Below are positions 17,369 through 26,310 of a stretch of DNA of 64,000 nt, one piece after another. Source of the stretch: an uncultured Gemmatimonadales bacterium (GTDB lineage: Bacteria; Gemmatimonadota; Gemmatimonadetes; Longimicrobiales; Gaopeijiaceae); assembly GCA_937919655.1 (NCBI GenBank), contig CALFPJ010000048.1:1-64000 (forward strand), given 5' to 3'. Below the pieces are notes generated by a model, which saw nothing but the letters and a program-made list of their open reading frames with translations, did no database searches and was not told the DNA's origin. The first letter of the stretch is position 1. Each line of letters begins with the position of its first letter. The position numbers were made by a program, and so were the translations under genes.

Positions 17369-18347
17369 AGGGGTCGTCGGAGGCCAGGTGCTGCGCCACA
17401 TAGTCAGCCACCCCTTCCTCCACGGACCGGAACGGCTTGTCGTATCCCGCCGCGCGCAGGCGCTCCATATTCGCCTGGGTGAAGTACTGATACTTGTCGC
17501 AAATGTCCTCGGGCGTGTCCTTCCATTCGACCTTCAGGTCCTGGCCGACGGCCGCATACAACGCGCCCATGAGCTCCAGCCACGTCTGGGCCTTACCCGT
17601 TCCTAGATTGAATAGCCCTTCGACTTCAGGATGCTCCATGATCCAAATCATGACGTCGACGCAGTCCTTCACGTAGACGAAGTCCCGCTTCTGGCCCCCA
17701 TCGGGGTAGTCGGGGTTATGGGATCGAAAGAGGGTGGCCGGCTCTCCGACCGCGGCGCCTTGATAGGCCTTCGTCACCACTGACTGCATCTCGCCTTTGT
17801 GATGCTCGTTGGGTCCGTACACGTTGAAAAACTTAAGCCCCACCCACTGCGGCGGGCGCGCCTCTCCTGCAGCGATCCGTCGAGCCACCCATCTGTCGAA
17901 CGTATGCTTGCTCCACCCGTAGGCGTTCAGAGGAAGAAGCTTCGACAGGGCCTCAGGGGAGCCATCGTCGCCGAAGCCCTGCGCGCCGTCGCCGTAGGTG
18001 GCCGCCGATGACGCATACAGGAACGGCACGCGGTTCTGTGTGCACCAGTCCCACAGCGCCTGTGGGAGGCGGACGTTGGTCTGAACGATCAGGTCCACGT
18101 CCTTCTCTGTGGTGGCCGAGATCGCGCCCATGTGAAAGACGTACGAGATCTCGTCCCCAGCACGGTCGAGGAGCTCGAAGATGTCTTCCGGTGGAACCAA
18201 CTCTTCAAGCTCACGGCGCCGAAGGTTCTTCCACTTCTCCCCTTTGCCTAGCTCGTCGATCACGCAAAAAGGGCCGTGGCCACGTTCTTCCAAACCGGCG
18301 AGGAGGTTGGAGCCGATGAAGCCGGCTCCTCCGGTGACTACGATCAT
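17361..18347 (-). CDS. hldD: ADP-L-glycero-D-manno-heptose 6-epimerase
   Basis: A 328-residue short-chain-dehydrogenase-type epimerase that converts ADP-D-glycero-manno-heptose to the L-glycero form for the LPS inner core. Seen: the NADP-binding VTGGAGFIGSNL at the very start, FHMGAISATTE, the catalytic YxxxK in NAYGWSKHTFD, and FFNVYGPNEHHKGEMQSV, which is diagnostic for HldD rather than UDP-galactose epimerases. The start at 18347 puts the glycine motif at residues 4-15 as in the family; an upstream frame to 18434 is Arg-rich and unlikely. It implies an LPS-bearing outer membrane. No other heptose genes are nearby. Confidence 0.93.
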   Translation of the reverse strand: MIVVTGGAGFIGSNLLAGLEERGHGPFCVIDELGKGEKWKNLRRRELEELVPPEDIFELLDRAGDEISYVFHMGAISATTEKDVDLIVQTNVRLPQALWDWCTQNRVPFLYASSAATYGDGAQGFGDDGSPEALSKLLPLNAYGWSKHTFDRWVARRIAAGEARPPQWVGLKFFNVYGPNEHHKGEMQSVVTKAYQGAAVGEPATLFRSHNPDYPDGGQKRDFVYVKDCVDVMIWIMEHPEVEGLFNLGTGKAQTWLELMGALYAAVGQDLKVEWKDTPEDICDKYQYFTQANMERLRAAGYDKPFRSVEEGVADYVAQHLASDDPFR

Positions 18348-18449
18348 AGGTTTCAGCTTTGATAGCGGGACGGCACGACGACCCCGAAATCTACGACGTG
18401 GCGGCCCGTACGCGACCCGGGAAGGCCGCCGCACTTCTTCAACCGCCCG

Positions 18450-19163
18450 CTAAGGCACATCCATGTTCCGCAGCCTACGTGTCGACAGCACCAAGAACAG
18501 GACCACAACTGCCACCGACACGGCGATCGTCGTCGGGAGGCCGACAGGCTGGCTTTCGGCGAAGCGCCGCGGGTCCAGGCCGTGCATCAATGCGATCGAA
18601 TAGTGGCGGATGCTGAAGAAGCGGATCCCGGACACGAAGCCCGAAAAGAAGCCTTCCCAGAGCACGATGTAGAGAAGCCCCACGCCGATGGCTTGTTTGG
18701 TCACTAGGCCAAGCCAAACAAACACCGACGCGTACATGAGGAGGCCGACTAGGATCCCCGTGGCCACCGCGAAGATCGCCAAAGCGTCGTGATTGAAGGC
18801 CAGGAAGCTCGTCAATACGGCGCTGCCTACGATGAACGGACCAGCCACGACCACGGACGCCGCAAGCTTCGGCAGAACGATCTGCCAACGCGGAATCGGA
18901 GAGAGCGTGAGATTCGCCAGTGTGCGCTCCTCAATCTCGTTTGCAAAAGCCACGCTCGCGATCGCGACGATGATCAGGGGCGCGATCGAACCGGCAAGCA
19001 TCGTGCTCAGAACGATGATCTCGAATTCGCTCACGGACGGCGCATCGATTGCTCGCACGCTCATCGCGGTAAAAAACACCGGCAGGGCAGCGAGCGTCGT
19101 CATGATCACGACACGCCACTTTCCCGACAGCTGTCTCAAGGTCAGCAAGAAGACGGGACTCAT
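18450..19163 (-). CDS. ABC-2 type transporter permease
   Basis: A 237-residue membrane protein with six predicted helices in the ABC-2/NosY-like pattern (FANEIEERTLANLTLSPIPRWQIVLPKL is the typical cytoplasmic loop after helix 2). It should form the channel for the ATPase encoded 2 bp upstream (19166-20095). It is the last gene of a four-gene cluster of two ATPases and two permeases. Substrate not indicated; relatives move lipids, peptides or lipoproteins, or support gliding and copper-enzyme maturation. It is separated from hldD by about 100 bp. Confidence 0.85.
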   Translation of the reverse strand: MSPVFLLTLRQLSGKWRVVIMTTLAALPVFFTAMSVRAIDAPSVSEFEIIVLSTMLAGSIAPLIIVAIASVAFANEIEERTLANLTLSPIPRWQIVLPKLAASVVVAGPFIVGSAVLTSFLAFNHDALAIFAVATGILVGLLMYASVFVWLGLVTKQAIGVGLLYIVLWEGFFSGFVSGIRFFSIRHYSIALMHGLDPRRFAESQPVGLPTTIAVSVAVVVLFLVLSTRRLRNMDVP

Positions 19164-19165
19164 GG

Positions 19166-20095
19166 TCAGCCCTCCACCAGATAGCCGAACACACTCTCGA
19201 GCGAGTCATCCAAGGGCTCGACCCTTCGCAGGCTGATCGACGACGCTTGGGCCAATTTGGGCAGCTCCACCTGGAGATCTCGCACGTTATTGCTCAACAC
19301 GATAATTGCACCATCGGGATCAACGTTGACCGCATCCACGGACGGGAGCCGGACGACCGCTGACGCCAAGGCCCTCGGATCATCCGAGATAATGCGCACG
19401 TGATAAGGCCTTTTGTCGAGCGCGGCCCGGATTGAACGAAAGCCTCCCGACGCGGCGAGTTTGCCGTTGACGATGAGCAGGACAGTCTCAGCGACTTGTT
19501 CGACCTCTTCCAGAATGTGCGACGAGATCACGATCGTGCGGCCACCTTCCGCGAGCTTCTGCAACAGACTCTGGAAGTGAACGCGTTGCCGCGGGTCCGC
19601 GCCGTTGAGCGGCTCGTCGAGAATGAGGACTTCAGGGTCGTGCACCAGAGTAGCCGCAAGGCGCATGCGCTGACGCATTCCTCTCGAATAAGTGCCCATC
19701 GGGAGGTGAGCCGCGTGCGGGAGGTCCACCAGATCGATGGCCTTTTCTGTCGCGGCATCCAGGTCAACGACACCACGTAGCCGCCCCATCATGCGCACGA
19801 ATTCCCTTCCCTTCATGAAGCTGTAGACCGTCTCGTGCTCTGACATCACACCCATGCGGCCATAGAGGGACGGATTGTCTCTCACCGGCTCCCCGAACAT
19901 CGTCACGGATCCGTCAGAGACGCCGGCCAGCCCCGTCATCATACGGAGCAGTGTCGTCTTTCCAGCCCCGTTCGGGCCCAACAATCCGGTGATGCCGGGC
20001 AAGATATCGAACGTGACATCGCTGACGGCGACGACGCTGCCAAACCAGCGGGACACGTGGTCGACCCGAATGACGGGTTCTGGACGGCCGCTCAT
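19166..20095 (-). CDS. ABC transporter ATP-binding protein
   Basis: A 309-residue ATPase: Walker A GPNGAGKTTL, signature YSRGMRQRM (a degenerate SGGQ, common in this group), Walker B VLILDEPLNGADP and a switch His in VISSHILEEVE. The ~80 residues after the ATPase domain form the regulatory tail found in ABC-2/CcmA-type proteins. ATG 20095 overlaps the stop of the upstream permease (ATGA); a longer frame to 20176 would lie inside that gene. It should energise the permease at 18450-19163. Confidence 0.9.
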   Translation of the reverse strand: MSGRPEPVIRVDHVSRWFGSVVAVSDVTFDILPGITGLLGPNGAGKTTLLRMMTGLAGVSDGSVTMFGEPVRDNPSLYGRMGVMSEHETVYSFMKGREFVRMMGRLRGVVDLDAATEKAIDLVDLPHAAHLPMGTYSRGMRQRMRLAATLVHDPEVLILDEPLNGADPRQRVHFQSLLQKLAEGGRTIVISSHILEEVEQVAETVLLIVNGKLAASGGFRSIRAALDKRPYHVRIISDDPRALASAVVRLPSVDAVNVDPDGAIIVLSNNVRDLQVELPKLAQASSISLRRVEPLDDSLESVFGYLVEG

Positions 20096-21024
20096 GGCGT
20101 CAGCCTCCGGTAGCGCGTCCACAGGACCAGTCCGGGCACAACGACCCAGGCGAAGTACCAGCCAACCAGAACCCATGCAGGGAACTCCCGCGCGGGAGCC
20201 CCGCTGGTGACCCCACTCACTTCACCGAAAATCAGGTCGTTCACGTGCACCGGAATGTTGGTGAGGTTGAACATCGAGATCCATTGTCCGGCCGCCCCCC
20301 CGATCTCCGACGCCAGCGCCGTTGTGAACGGCGTGGTGATCACGAAAAGGCCCACCAAAAAGACGGCGGCATAAGCGCGACGATTCGTAAAGCCGGCGAC
20401 GAGCATGGCAAGCGTCGTGGTGTACGCAGCGATGGCCGCTCCGGCCGTCAGAATCCTCGGAATGTCGAGCCAATGAGTCTGGAGATAGCCCGCAGGGTCA
20501 GGGTTTCCCATCACCAGTCCGATCATCAGAACGAACTGCGGCAGCCAGGCGACGCATAGGGACACGGAGAGGAATGCCAGCCAGCGCGCCACGATGTAGT
20601 CCGACCCGTTAAGCGGCCGCACCAGATACAGATTGATTACGCCGTCCCGGCGGTCTGGGCAGAGGAGTTCGGGCGCAACCACTGCAGCAAAAACGAAAAA
20701 GAAGATCGAGGAGATACCGTAGAAGTCCGAGTGGTTTGGCAGTCCAGCCGCCGCGTCAGGCCCACCCAGCCGCAGCACCGCGCCAACCACAAGCGCCATG
20801 ATGAAGCCTATTCCCACCAGAAGGGCGATAAAGCCCCAAGGCAGCACTTTGGCGCGGGGCCCGCGCCCCAGACCCAGCGCGATCCGCACGCCGTCTTTGA
20901 ATACAGCCATACGCGCACGATGGCGGCCCTCGCGGGGGCCATCGTAACGCTCGTAGCCGATGTCGAAGACCCTGCCCTCTGCATGCCCGCTGACGGCACG
21001 CGTCTCAGACGTCGACCCGCTCAC
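20092..21024 (-). CDS. ABC-2 type transporter permease
   Basis: A 310-residue permease with an N-terminal cytoplasmic segment (VFDIGYERYDGPREGR, recurrent in this permease group) followed by six helices. APELLCPDRRDGVINLYLVRPLNGSDYI is the conserved cytoplasmic loop between helices 2 and 3. It begins with GTG overlapping the stop of the upstream ATPase (GTGA) and ends overlapping the start of the next ATPase, so stoichiometric synthesis is likely. The paired ATPase is probably 21021-21947. Confidence 0.87.
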   Translation of the reverse strand: MSGSTSETRAVSGHAEGRVFDIGYERYDGPREGRHRARMAVFKDGVRIALGLGRGPRAKVLPWGFIALLVGIGFIMALVVGAVLRLGGPDAAAGLPNHSDFYGISSIFFFVFAAVVAPELLCPDRRDGVINLYLVRPLNGSDYIVARWLAFLSVSLCVAWLPQFVLMIGLVMGNPDPAGYLQTHWLDIPRILTAGAAIAAYTTTLAMLVAGFTNRRAYAAVFLVGLFVITTPFTTALASEIGGAAGQWISMFNLTNIPVHVNDLIFGEVSGVTSGAPAREFPAWVLVGWYFAWVVVPGLVLWTRYRRLTP

Positions 21025-21947
21025 TGGGCTGCTCCAGGTCCGTTGCCCTCGTCGGACGACGTGAACAGCTCGGCGAGCGCACGCCGGTTTGGTGCCATGC
21101 GCCGTAGTGGAGCGCCCGACGCCACCAACGAATCTCTCACGTGGTCGTATACGGACTTGTCATCGCCTTGGATGTTCAGGCCCCTGCCGTCGGAGGTCAC
21201 CACGACCCCGCGCCGTTGAAGTTCCGCCACGAGCTGTTCCTGGTTTGCGTCCACTTCAATGAAGACAGATTCAGTTTCGCCGGTGAAGTCGCTGACCTCG
21301 CCGGACTGGACCAACTCGCCTCCCTGAAGGACGATGATCCGGTCGCACGTCCGCTCGACGTCCGCCATGAGGTGCGACGAGAAGAGGATGCTGATGCCGA
21401 ATTCACGATGTGTCTTGCGTACGAGGTCGAGCATCTCTTCCCGCCCTGCGGGATCGAGTCCCGCAGTCGGTTCGTCGAGGAAGACCATTTTGGGATCGTG
21501 AACCAGGGCCTGGGCCAGCTTGACCCGTTGCTTCATCCCGGTCGAGTACCCGCCGATCGCGCGATAGCGCTCCTCGAACAGACCGGCATGTCGCAGCGTG
21601 TCCGCCGCGCGTGTCCGCGCCCGGGCTGGTGGCAGTCCGCTGACCTCCGCCATATGCGTAAGGAACTCGGCAGCGCTGACCGCACTCGGAAGGCAATCGT
21701 GCTCAGGCATGTACCCCAGCTTTGACCGGACCGAGATGCTCTTGGACGCGTCCTCACCAAGGACGATCGCAGACCCGGAAGTCGGCTCCAGCAGCCCCAA
21801 GAAGATCTTGATGGCCGTGCTCTTACCAGCCCCGTTCTCACCAAGCACACCCGTGATGCCGTCGAAGATCCCGAAGCTGACACCGTTGAGCGCAATGACA
21901 TCCTTGTAATGCTTCGCCAGGTTTTTGGCCTCTACGAGGGCTTCCAC
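21021..21947 (-). CDS. ABC transporter ATP-binding protein
   Basis: A 308-residue ATPase with Walker A GENGAGKSTA, signature YSTGMKQRVKLAQAL, Walker B MVFLDEPTAGLDP and SSHLMADVE switch, plus a C-terminal ~80-residue regulatory tail. I place the start at GTG 21947 (VEALVEAKNLAKHYKD); an open frame to 22154 would run through the Sel1-repeat gene and shows no conservation pattern. First gene of the four-gene ABC cluster; the promoter must lie upstream, within or beyond the Sel1 gene, so the cluster may depend on transcription through that broken gene. Confidence 0.88.
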   Translation of the reverse strand: MEALVEAKNLAKHYKDVIALNGVSFGIFDGITGVLGENGAGKSTAIKIFLGLLEPTSGSAIVLGEDASKSISVRSKLGYMPEHDCLPSAVSAAEFLTHMAEVSGLPPARARTRAADTLRHAGLFEERYRAIGGYSTGMKQRVKLAQALVHDPKMVFLDEPTAGLDPAGREEMLDLVRKTHREFGISILFSSHLMADVERTCDRIIVLQGGELVQSGEVSDFTGETESVFIEVDANQEQLVAELQRRGVVVTSDGRGLNIQGDDKSVYDHVRDSLVASGAPLRRMAPNRRALAELFTSSDEGNGPGAAQ

Positions 21948-21984
21948 TAGCGACCAAGCTCCGAGTTGGGGTAATCGCACTGAT

Positions 21985-22823
21985 TCATCGTCGGCATGCC
22001 TCTTGGTATCCGATGCGACACGCGCGTCGAAAAAAGGAAGAGGCTCGGCCCGTGTTTCTCGAGACGCCGGTCCCCGTTGCGTACATGTCTCCGAGCCGAA
22101 AACAGCTCTCGGCATGGGGCGGGGAACCATCATCGCCGTCCGTCGTCTCGTCACACGCCTTATCCAACAACTCGACGGCGCGATCGTAGTCCTGCGTGAC
22201 CCCTACCCCTCGCGCGTGAAGGTCGGCGAGACGGAAACACCCAACCATTTCGCTCTCACACGCGCCCTCGTACAGAGCGACCGCACGATCCACGTCCTGC
22301 TCGAGGCCCGCGCCTAACTCGTAGGCATGACCCAGGTGAGTGCAGCCGAGCACCCCACCCCCATCACAGGCCTGCTGGAACAGATCTGCGGCTTCGGCCA
22401 CATCGACTTCGACGCGGCATACATGTCGGCGAGATCAGCGCAGCCAGTCATCGCTCCGGTATCGCATCCCTTCGCGAGGAGCGTGGCCGCCATCGTGGAG
22501 TCCGGGGTGATCCCGTTGGGTCCTGCGTCCTCGTGCACCAGCATGTTGCCGAGTCGCACGCAGCCTCGAGCGACCTCGGCGTCGCACGCGGCCTCGAATA
22601 GCTCCGATGCGCGAGACCAGTCCCGAAGGACATATTGGCCGCGAAGTGTCTGGTAGCCGAGCGAATCGCACGCCTCGGCCTGTCCGTCGGCGCAGAGGAT
22701 GCCCAACTCCCTCGCGACCTTTGCGCCCGGGTTGCACGCAGCCACGAGGGCCACGGATGCAAACGGAAGAAGTCTGGCCACCAGCCAAGATCGGCCTTGA
22801 TGCAACATGCCTTTCCCTCTCAT
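21985..22823 (-). pseudogene. Cys-rich Sel1/HcpA-like repeat lipoprotein, frameshifted
   Basis: From ATG 22823 (or 22808) a signal ending in a lipobox (LVAAC) leads into Sel1-like repeats, each with a Cys pair as in Helicobacter HcpA proteins: QAEACDSLG, AACDAEVARGCVRLG, GCDTGAMTGCADLADMY. One base is lost within about 22404-22416; the neighbouring frame resumes in phase with the repeat (DVAEAADLFQQACDGG, GCTHLGHAYELG, SCFRLGDMYATGTGV) to a stop at 21985. About 280 residues in six or seven repeats would result without the shift. Such proteins are periplasmic scaffolds for protein contacts. A sequencing error is possible; otherwise a recent pseudogene. Confidence 0.75.
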
Positions 22824-23014
22824 GCCTCTAGCAACTCCCTCAGGAAGGTCACACCCGCGACCAGAACAACCGCCACCCTCACTTCGGCCACCCTGACGAG
22901 AGCAGTGGCGTCCAGGATTCCGAATTCGAACACGTGTAGTCTGGCAGCGCTCATGCTGGACCGAAACGAGCCCAAGAACTGGCCGCGGCCGAACACGGAC
23001 CCCACATTGCGGTG

Positions 23015-23593
23015 ATGACCCACGATCGCCGCACTTTCCTGAAGCGCTCCGGCGCTGCCCTGAGCGTCGCCGCGGTTGGCACGACGCTCCCACAAACCTT
23101 GGCCGCAGATGCGGCCGTGCGCCGCCTCGACCCCGCCCTGCTGCGCGCCGTCGCCGAGGTCGTGCTGCCCTCTGAACTCGGCGCTCCCATGCGCGAAGAG
23201 GCAGTGGCGGACTTCGAAGCCTGGGCGAACGCGTATGAGCCGGTGGCCGAAATGAACCATGGCTACGGCACCTCCGAGATCCTTTACGGCCCGCCCGACC
23301 CGGTTCCCGCCTGGACGGCGCAACTCGAAGCGCTCGAGTTGGAGACTCAGAAACGGACGGGCTCGGCATTCGCAGCCCTAACTCCGAACGCACGCCGGGC
23401 GCTATTGGAACGCCAAGGGCTAGACGGTGGCAACGGGATGCCGAACCCGCTCGGCGCACAACACGTGGCCGTCGCGCTCATGGCCCACTGGTTCGGTTCT
23501 GCGGACGCGAAGGACCGGTGCTATGAGAGGCGAATCGGCGAACAAACGTGCCGCGGGATCGACAGTGCGCCCGCCGAACCCAGGGAGCTCTGA
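23015..23593 (+). CDS. Gluconate 2-dehydrogenase subunit 3-like Tat protein
   Basis: A 192-residue protein with a twin-arginine signal (DRRTFLKRSGAALSV) and the LDPALLRAVAEVVLPSE segment typical of the small (gamma) subunit of membrane gluconate/fructose/sorbitol dehydrogenases. The subunit carries the folded flavin subunit across the membrane by hitch-hiking on the Tat signal. A GTG precedes the ATG by one codon (23012). Its stop overlaps the start of the GMC gene (TGATG), so the two are co-translated. The C-terminal half is short and Cys-poor. No third, multihaem cytochrome subunit is next to them. Confidence 0.8.
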   Translation: MTHDRRTFLKRSGAALSVAAVGTTLPQTLAADAAVRRLDPALLRAVAEVVLPSELGAPMREEAVADFEAWANAYEPVAEMNHGYGTSEILYGPPDPVPAWTAQLEALELETQKRTGSAFAALTPNARRALLERQGLDGGNGMPNPLGAQHVAVALMAHWFGSADAKDRCYERRIGEQTCRGIDSAPAEPREL

Positions 23594-25206
23594 TGCGCCA
23601 GGTTGAGACGGACGTTTTGATTATTGGAGGGGGCATCACCGCCGCCATGGTCGCGGAGAAGCTGACCGACGAACACGACGTCGACGTGCTGGTCTTGGAG
23701 GCTGGCGGACACTCCACGCCACTTCAAGGACGCGCCCAGGCCCGGCAGCGCTACATCGACTACGGCGAGAACCCCTGGCACGACGACCACATCCACGACC
23801 AAAAGCCCGAAGGTATCATGTCGCGGTCGATGACCGTGGGCGGGCAAGCGCTCCACTGGGGCGGCACGGTGCCGCGTTATACGCCGGAGGACTTCCGGCT
23901 GCGGTCGACCTTCGGGGTGCACACAGACTGGCCCATCGACTTCGACACGCTCGACCCGTACTACCAGGAAGCTGAGGAGCGCATTGGCGTCTCGGGCGTG
24001 CAAGGCCCGGAGCATTTGGATCCGCGGGGGGCTCCCTACCCCATGCGCGAGGTGCCGCTCACGTGGACCCTCGACCGGTTGAAGGCTTGGATCGAGAACG
24101 CTGGCATCCCCATATGGGCCAACCCGGTCGCGAAGAACACTGAGCCATACCGTGGTCGCAACCTCTGCTTACGCTGCGACACCTGTAACATTTGCCCAAC
24201 GGGCGCGAAGTATTCGCCGGACTTCACCTTCGCCCAATTACTCGCAGCAAACCGTATTCGTCTCGAAACAGGCACGCTGATCCGGAGGCTCGAGCTCGAG
24301 CCAGGGACCAACCGGATCCTCGCGGCGATTGGCCGCAGTTACGACGACCCCGACACGGACGTCATCTACCGAGCCAAGACCTACGTCCTCGCCGGGGGCT
24401 ACACGTGGAGCCCGCACCTCCTCATGCTGTCGGCAAACGATCGCTTTCCAGACGGTCTGGCGAATTCGTCGGGGACGCTGGGTAGGTATATGGCAGGCCA
24501 CCGCGCGGTGAGCGCGACAGTAGAACTGCCTCAGCGACTGCTGCCGGGCATGTACTACGGGCACAGTCTCATCTCGAAGTTCTTTCAGCGGCCACAGCTC
24601 GAGGGCGGACCCTCGCTCTCCGAAGGGCGTTATGTCCGGCACGATTTCCGCGTTTGGGAGTCGGCCAGCGCTCGCGGGCCTCGCATGCGAGACGACGAGG
24701 GCCGCATGATGATGGGCGACGAAGTCATGGCCGACTGGCGCTCACGGACCGCTACGGGGACCGCGCGCCTGCGTTCGTACTACGACGTGATCCCGGACCG
24801 AAGCAGCCGGATCGTGCTGGACCGCAATCGCACCAACCGCTTCGGCGATCCCATGCCGACGCTGGAGTTCCAGGATGCCCCGGTGTCGCGAGACCTCCGC
24901 GGGCACACGGAAGATCGCCTGCGTGCGAATTTCGAGCGGGTGGCTCGGGCCGGGGGAGGCAGCGTGCTCCGCACGTCCGTCGATTCGACTCAGGACCACC
25001 CAGGTGGGGGTTGCCGCATGGGCGATGATCCCGGCGACAGCGTGGTCGACTCATGGGGACGGGCACACGATCACGAGAACCTGTTCGTGGTGGGCGCGCC
25101 GACGCTGGTTTCCGCTGGCTGCAACAACGGGACGCTGACATTTTCAGCGCTTTCGCTGCGCTCGGCCGAGGAAATCGGGAAGGCCTTTCGGTCGCGCGAC
25201 GGGTAG
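23593..25206 (+). CDS. GMC-family FAD oxidoreductase with a four-Cys motif
   Basis: A 537-residue flavin subunit without its own signal. FAD binding is shown by DVLIIGGGITAAMVAEKL and LVLEAGG; MTVGGQALHWGGTVPRYTP and the C-terminal HPGGGCRMGDDP and NLFVVGAPTLVSAGCNNGTLT are GMC signatures. Cys192, Cys195, Cys198 and Cys201 (CLRCDTCNICPTG) form a ferredoxin-like spacing in the region where FAD glucose dehydrogenase alpha subunits bind an Fe-S cluster. Probably oxidises a sugar, sugar acid or alcohol in the periplasm, exported with the Tat partner upstream. An electron acceptor gene is not present. Confidence 0.88.
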   Translation: MRQVETDVLIIGGGITAAMVAEKLTDEHDVDVLVLEAGGHSTPLQGRAQARQRYIDYGENPWHDDHIHDQKPEGIMSRSMTVGGQALHWGGTVPRYTPEDFRLRSTFGVHTDWPIDFDTLDPYYQEAEERIGVSGVQGPEHLDPRGAPYPMREVPLTWTLDRLKAWIENAGIPIWANPVAKNTEPYRGRNLCLRCDTCNICPTGAKYSPDFTFAQLLAANRIRLETGTLIRRLELEPGTNRILAAIGRSYDDPDTDVIYRAKTYVLAGGYTWSPHLLMLSANDRFPDGLANSSGTLGRYMAGHRAVSATVELPQRLLPGMYYGHSLISKFFQRPQLEGGPSLSEGRYVRHDFRVWESASARGPRMRDDEGRMMMGDEVMADWRSRTATGTARLRSYYDVIPDRSSRIVLDRNRTNRFGDPMPTLEFQDAPVSRDLRGHTEDRLRANFERVARAGGGSVLRTSVDSTQDHPGGGCRMGDDPGDSVVDSWGRAHDHENLFVVGAPTLVSAGCNNGTLTFSALSLRSAEEIGKAFRSRDG

Positions 25207-25388
25207 ATCCAGACAGACATCCGGCCGGAGCTTGCCGAGACCGGTCAACTGCAGTTCTAGGCCACACCTTCCAACACCTGGAGGAACCCACGTGTGCGTC
25301 CAAGCGTCGATTTAACGTCTCCACAACCACAGGCGTCAAGTGTCTGTATTGGGGAGGTGCGCTCACGTGGAACCATGAGGATGGCGAA

Positions 25389-26207
25389 ATGACACCAGCA
25401 ACAACAAAGTTCACCCGCTCTGGCCTTGCCCTGGCCCTGGCATTGGCGTTGGGGGCGTGCGCCGATACCACCGGCCTAGACTCGTTCAGCGACGAGATCC
25501 TCTACGACATGGCTATCGTGGCTGCTGACGCCACAATCGAAGATGTGAACTCGTGGGCCCAACCGATGGGATTCGCTCGGGGGCTCTCGGAGCTTCGGGG
25601 CATTCCGGGAATGGGCGGATCCGGCGTGCCGAGAGGTATGCCGGGCGGCCACAAAGGGATTGGTGGTTCACTTTCGGGCACCCGCGAGGCGACCTTCTTT
25701 GACGCGTCCGGAAGCGTTCAGGACGCATACGACGCCGAGACCACTGCCATGATTCACTTCGTGAGCGAAGTCGGCGGTGATGTCTCGCGTGACAATTGGT
25801 CCGCGACCCTCGCGCGCGGGCGGGACATGACCGTGACGGGACTGGCCGGGACCGAGACACACAGAACGTTCAACGGAAGTGGCTCGGAGGACGTCAGCCG
25901 GAGTCGCCATACTGAAGAGGGCGATCGCGCTTACGCGATGAGTGGATCATTCACTTACGCGGACGTCGTGACGCCCATTCCGGGATCCGACCCGAAGTAC
26001 CCGACATCTGGAACGATCACGCGAAACATGACCGCCACCCGAACTGGTACTGATGGGTCGGAGACGCGAACGGTGGCGATGATGATCACCTTCGACGGCG
26101 ACGAAACCGCCTCGATCACGGTGAACGGCGAGACGATGGAAATCGACCTGACCACCCGCGAGGGGCGTAACCCTCTGCGGAAGAAGAGGGGCGGCTCGGG
26201 CGGCTGA
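25389..26207 (+). CDS. Lipoprotein of unknown function
   Basis: A 272-residue lipoprotein: leader ALALALALGACAD with the lipobox Cys near residue 24, then a low-complexity Gly/Met/Arg stretch (about 70-100: GIPGMGGSGVPRGMPGG) and a C-terminal beta-rich, Thr-rich region (SGSFTYADVV, TITRNMTATRTG, ETRTVAMMITFDGDETASITVNG) that looks like antiparallel strands. No family recognised. ATG 25389 overlaps by 4 bp the stop of a tiny upstream frame (ending MRMAK) preceded by GGAGG, but whether that leader is translated is unknown. A strong terminator follows, so this is the end of the transcription unit. Confidence 0.7.
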   Translation: MTPATTKFTRSGLALALALALGACADTTGLDSFSDEILYDMAIVAADATIEDVNSWAQPMGFARGLSELRGIPGMGGSGVPRGMPGGHKGIGGSLSGTREATFFDASGSVQDAYDAETTAMIHFVSEVGGDVSRDNWSATLARGRDMTVTGLAGTETHRTFNGSGSEDVSRSRHTEEGDRAYAMSGSFTYADVVTPIPGSDPKYPTSGTITRNMTATRTGTDGSETRTVAMMITFDGDETASITVNGETMEIDLTTREGRNPLRKKRGGSGG

Positions 26208-26234
26208 AGCGGCTTCTCGCAGATCTCCACAATG

Positions 26235-26267
26235 GGGGTGGTGGGCTTCGGCTCACTGCCCCTTTTT
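26235..26267 (+). terminator. Strong intrinsic terminator
   Basis: A 12-bp stem (26235-26246 with 26251-26262, including three G-U pairs) is closed by a TTCG tetraloop and followed at once by TTTTT (26263-26267). It lies 28 bp after the lipoprotein stop and 44 bp before the end of the oppositely oriented merR gene. Confidence 0.85.
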
Positions 26268-26310
26268 GTTGGCCCGACGGCGGCTCGGGGGCCGGGCATG
26301 ACGGGCGAGC

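Noticed and set aside
22314-23459. 381-residue minus-strand frame
   Set aside because: Only its C-terminal third is real (the first half of the Sel1 gene); the rest is Arg/Pro-rich and antisense to the Tat subunit gene.
25300-25391. Tiny leader frame (GTG after GGAGG, ending MRMAK) overlapping the lipoprotein start
   Set aside because: Good ribosome site but only about 30 codons, no pattern of a regulatory leader, and no way to confirm translation.
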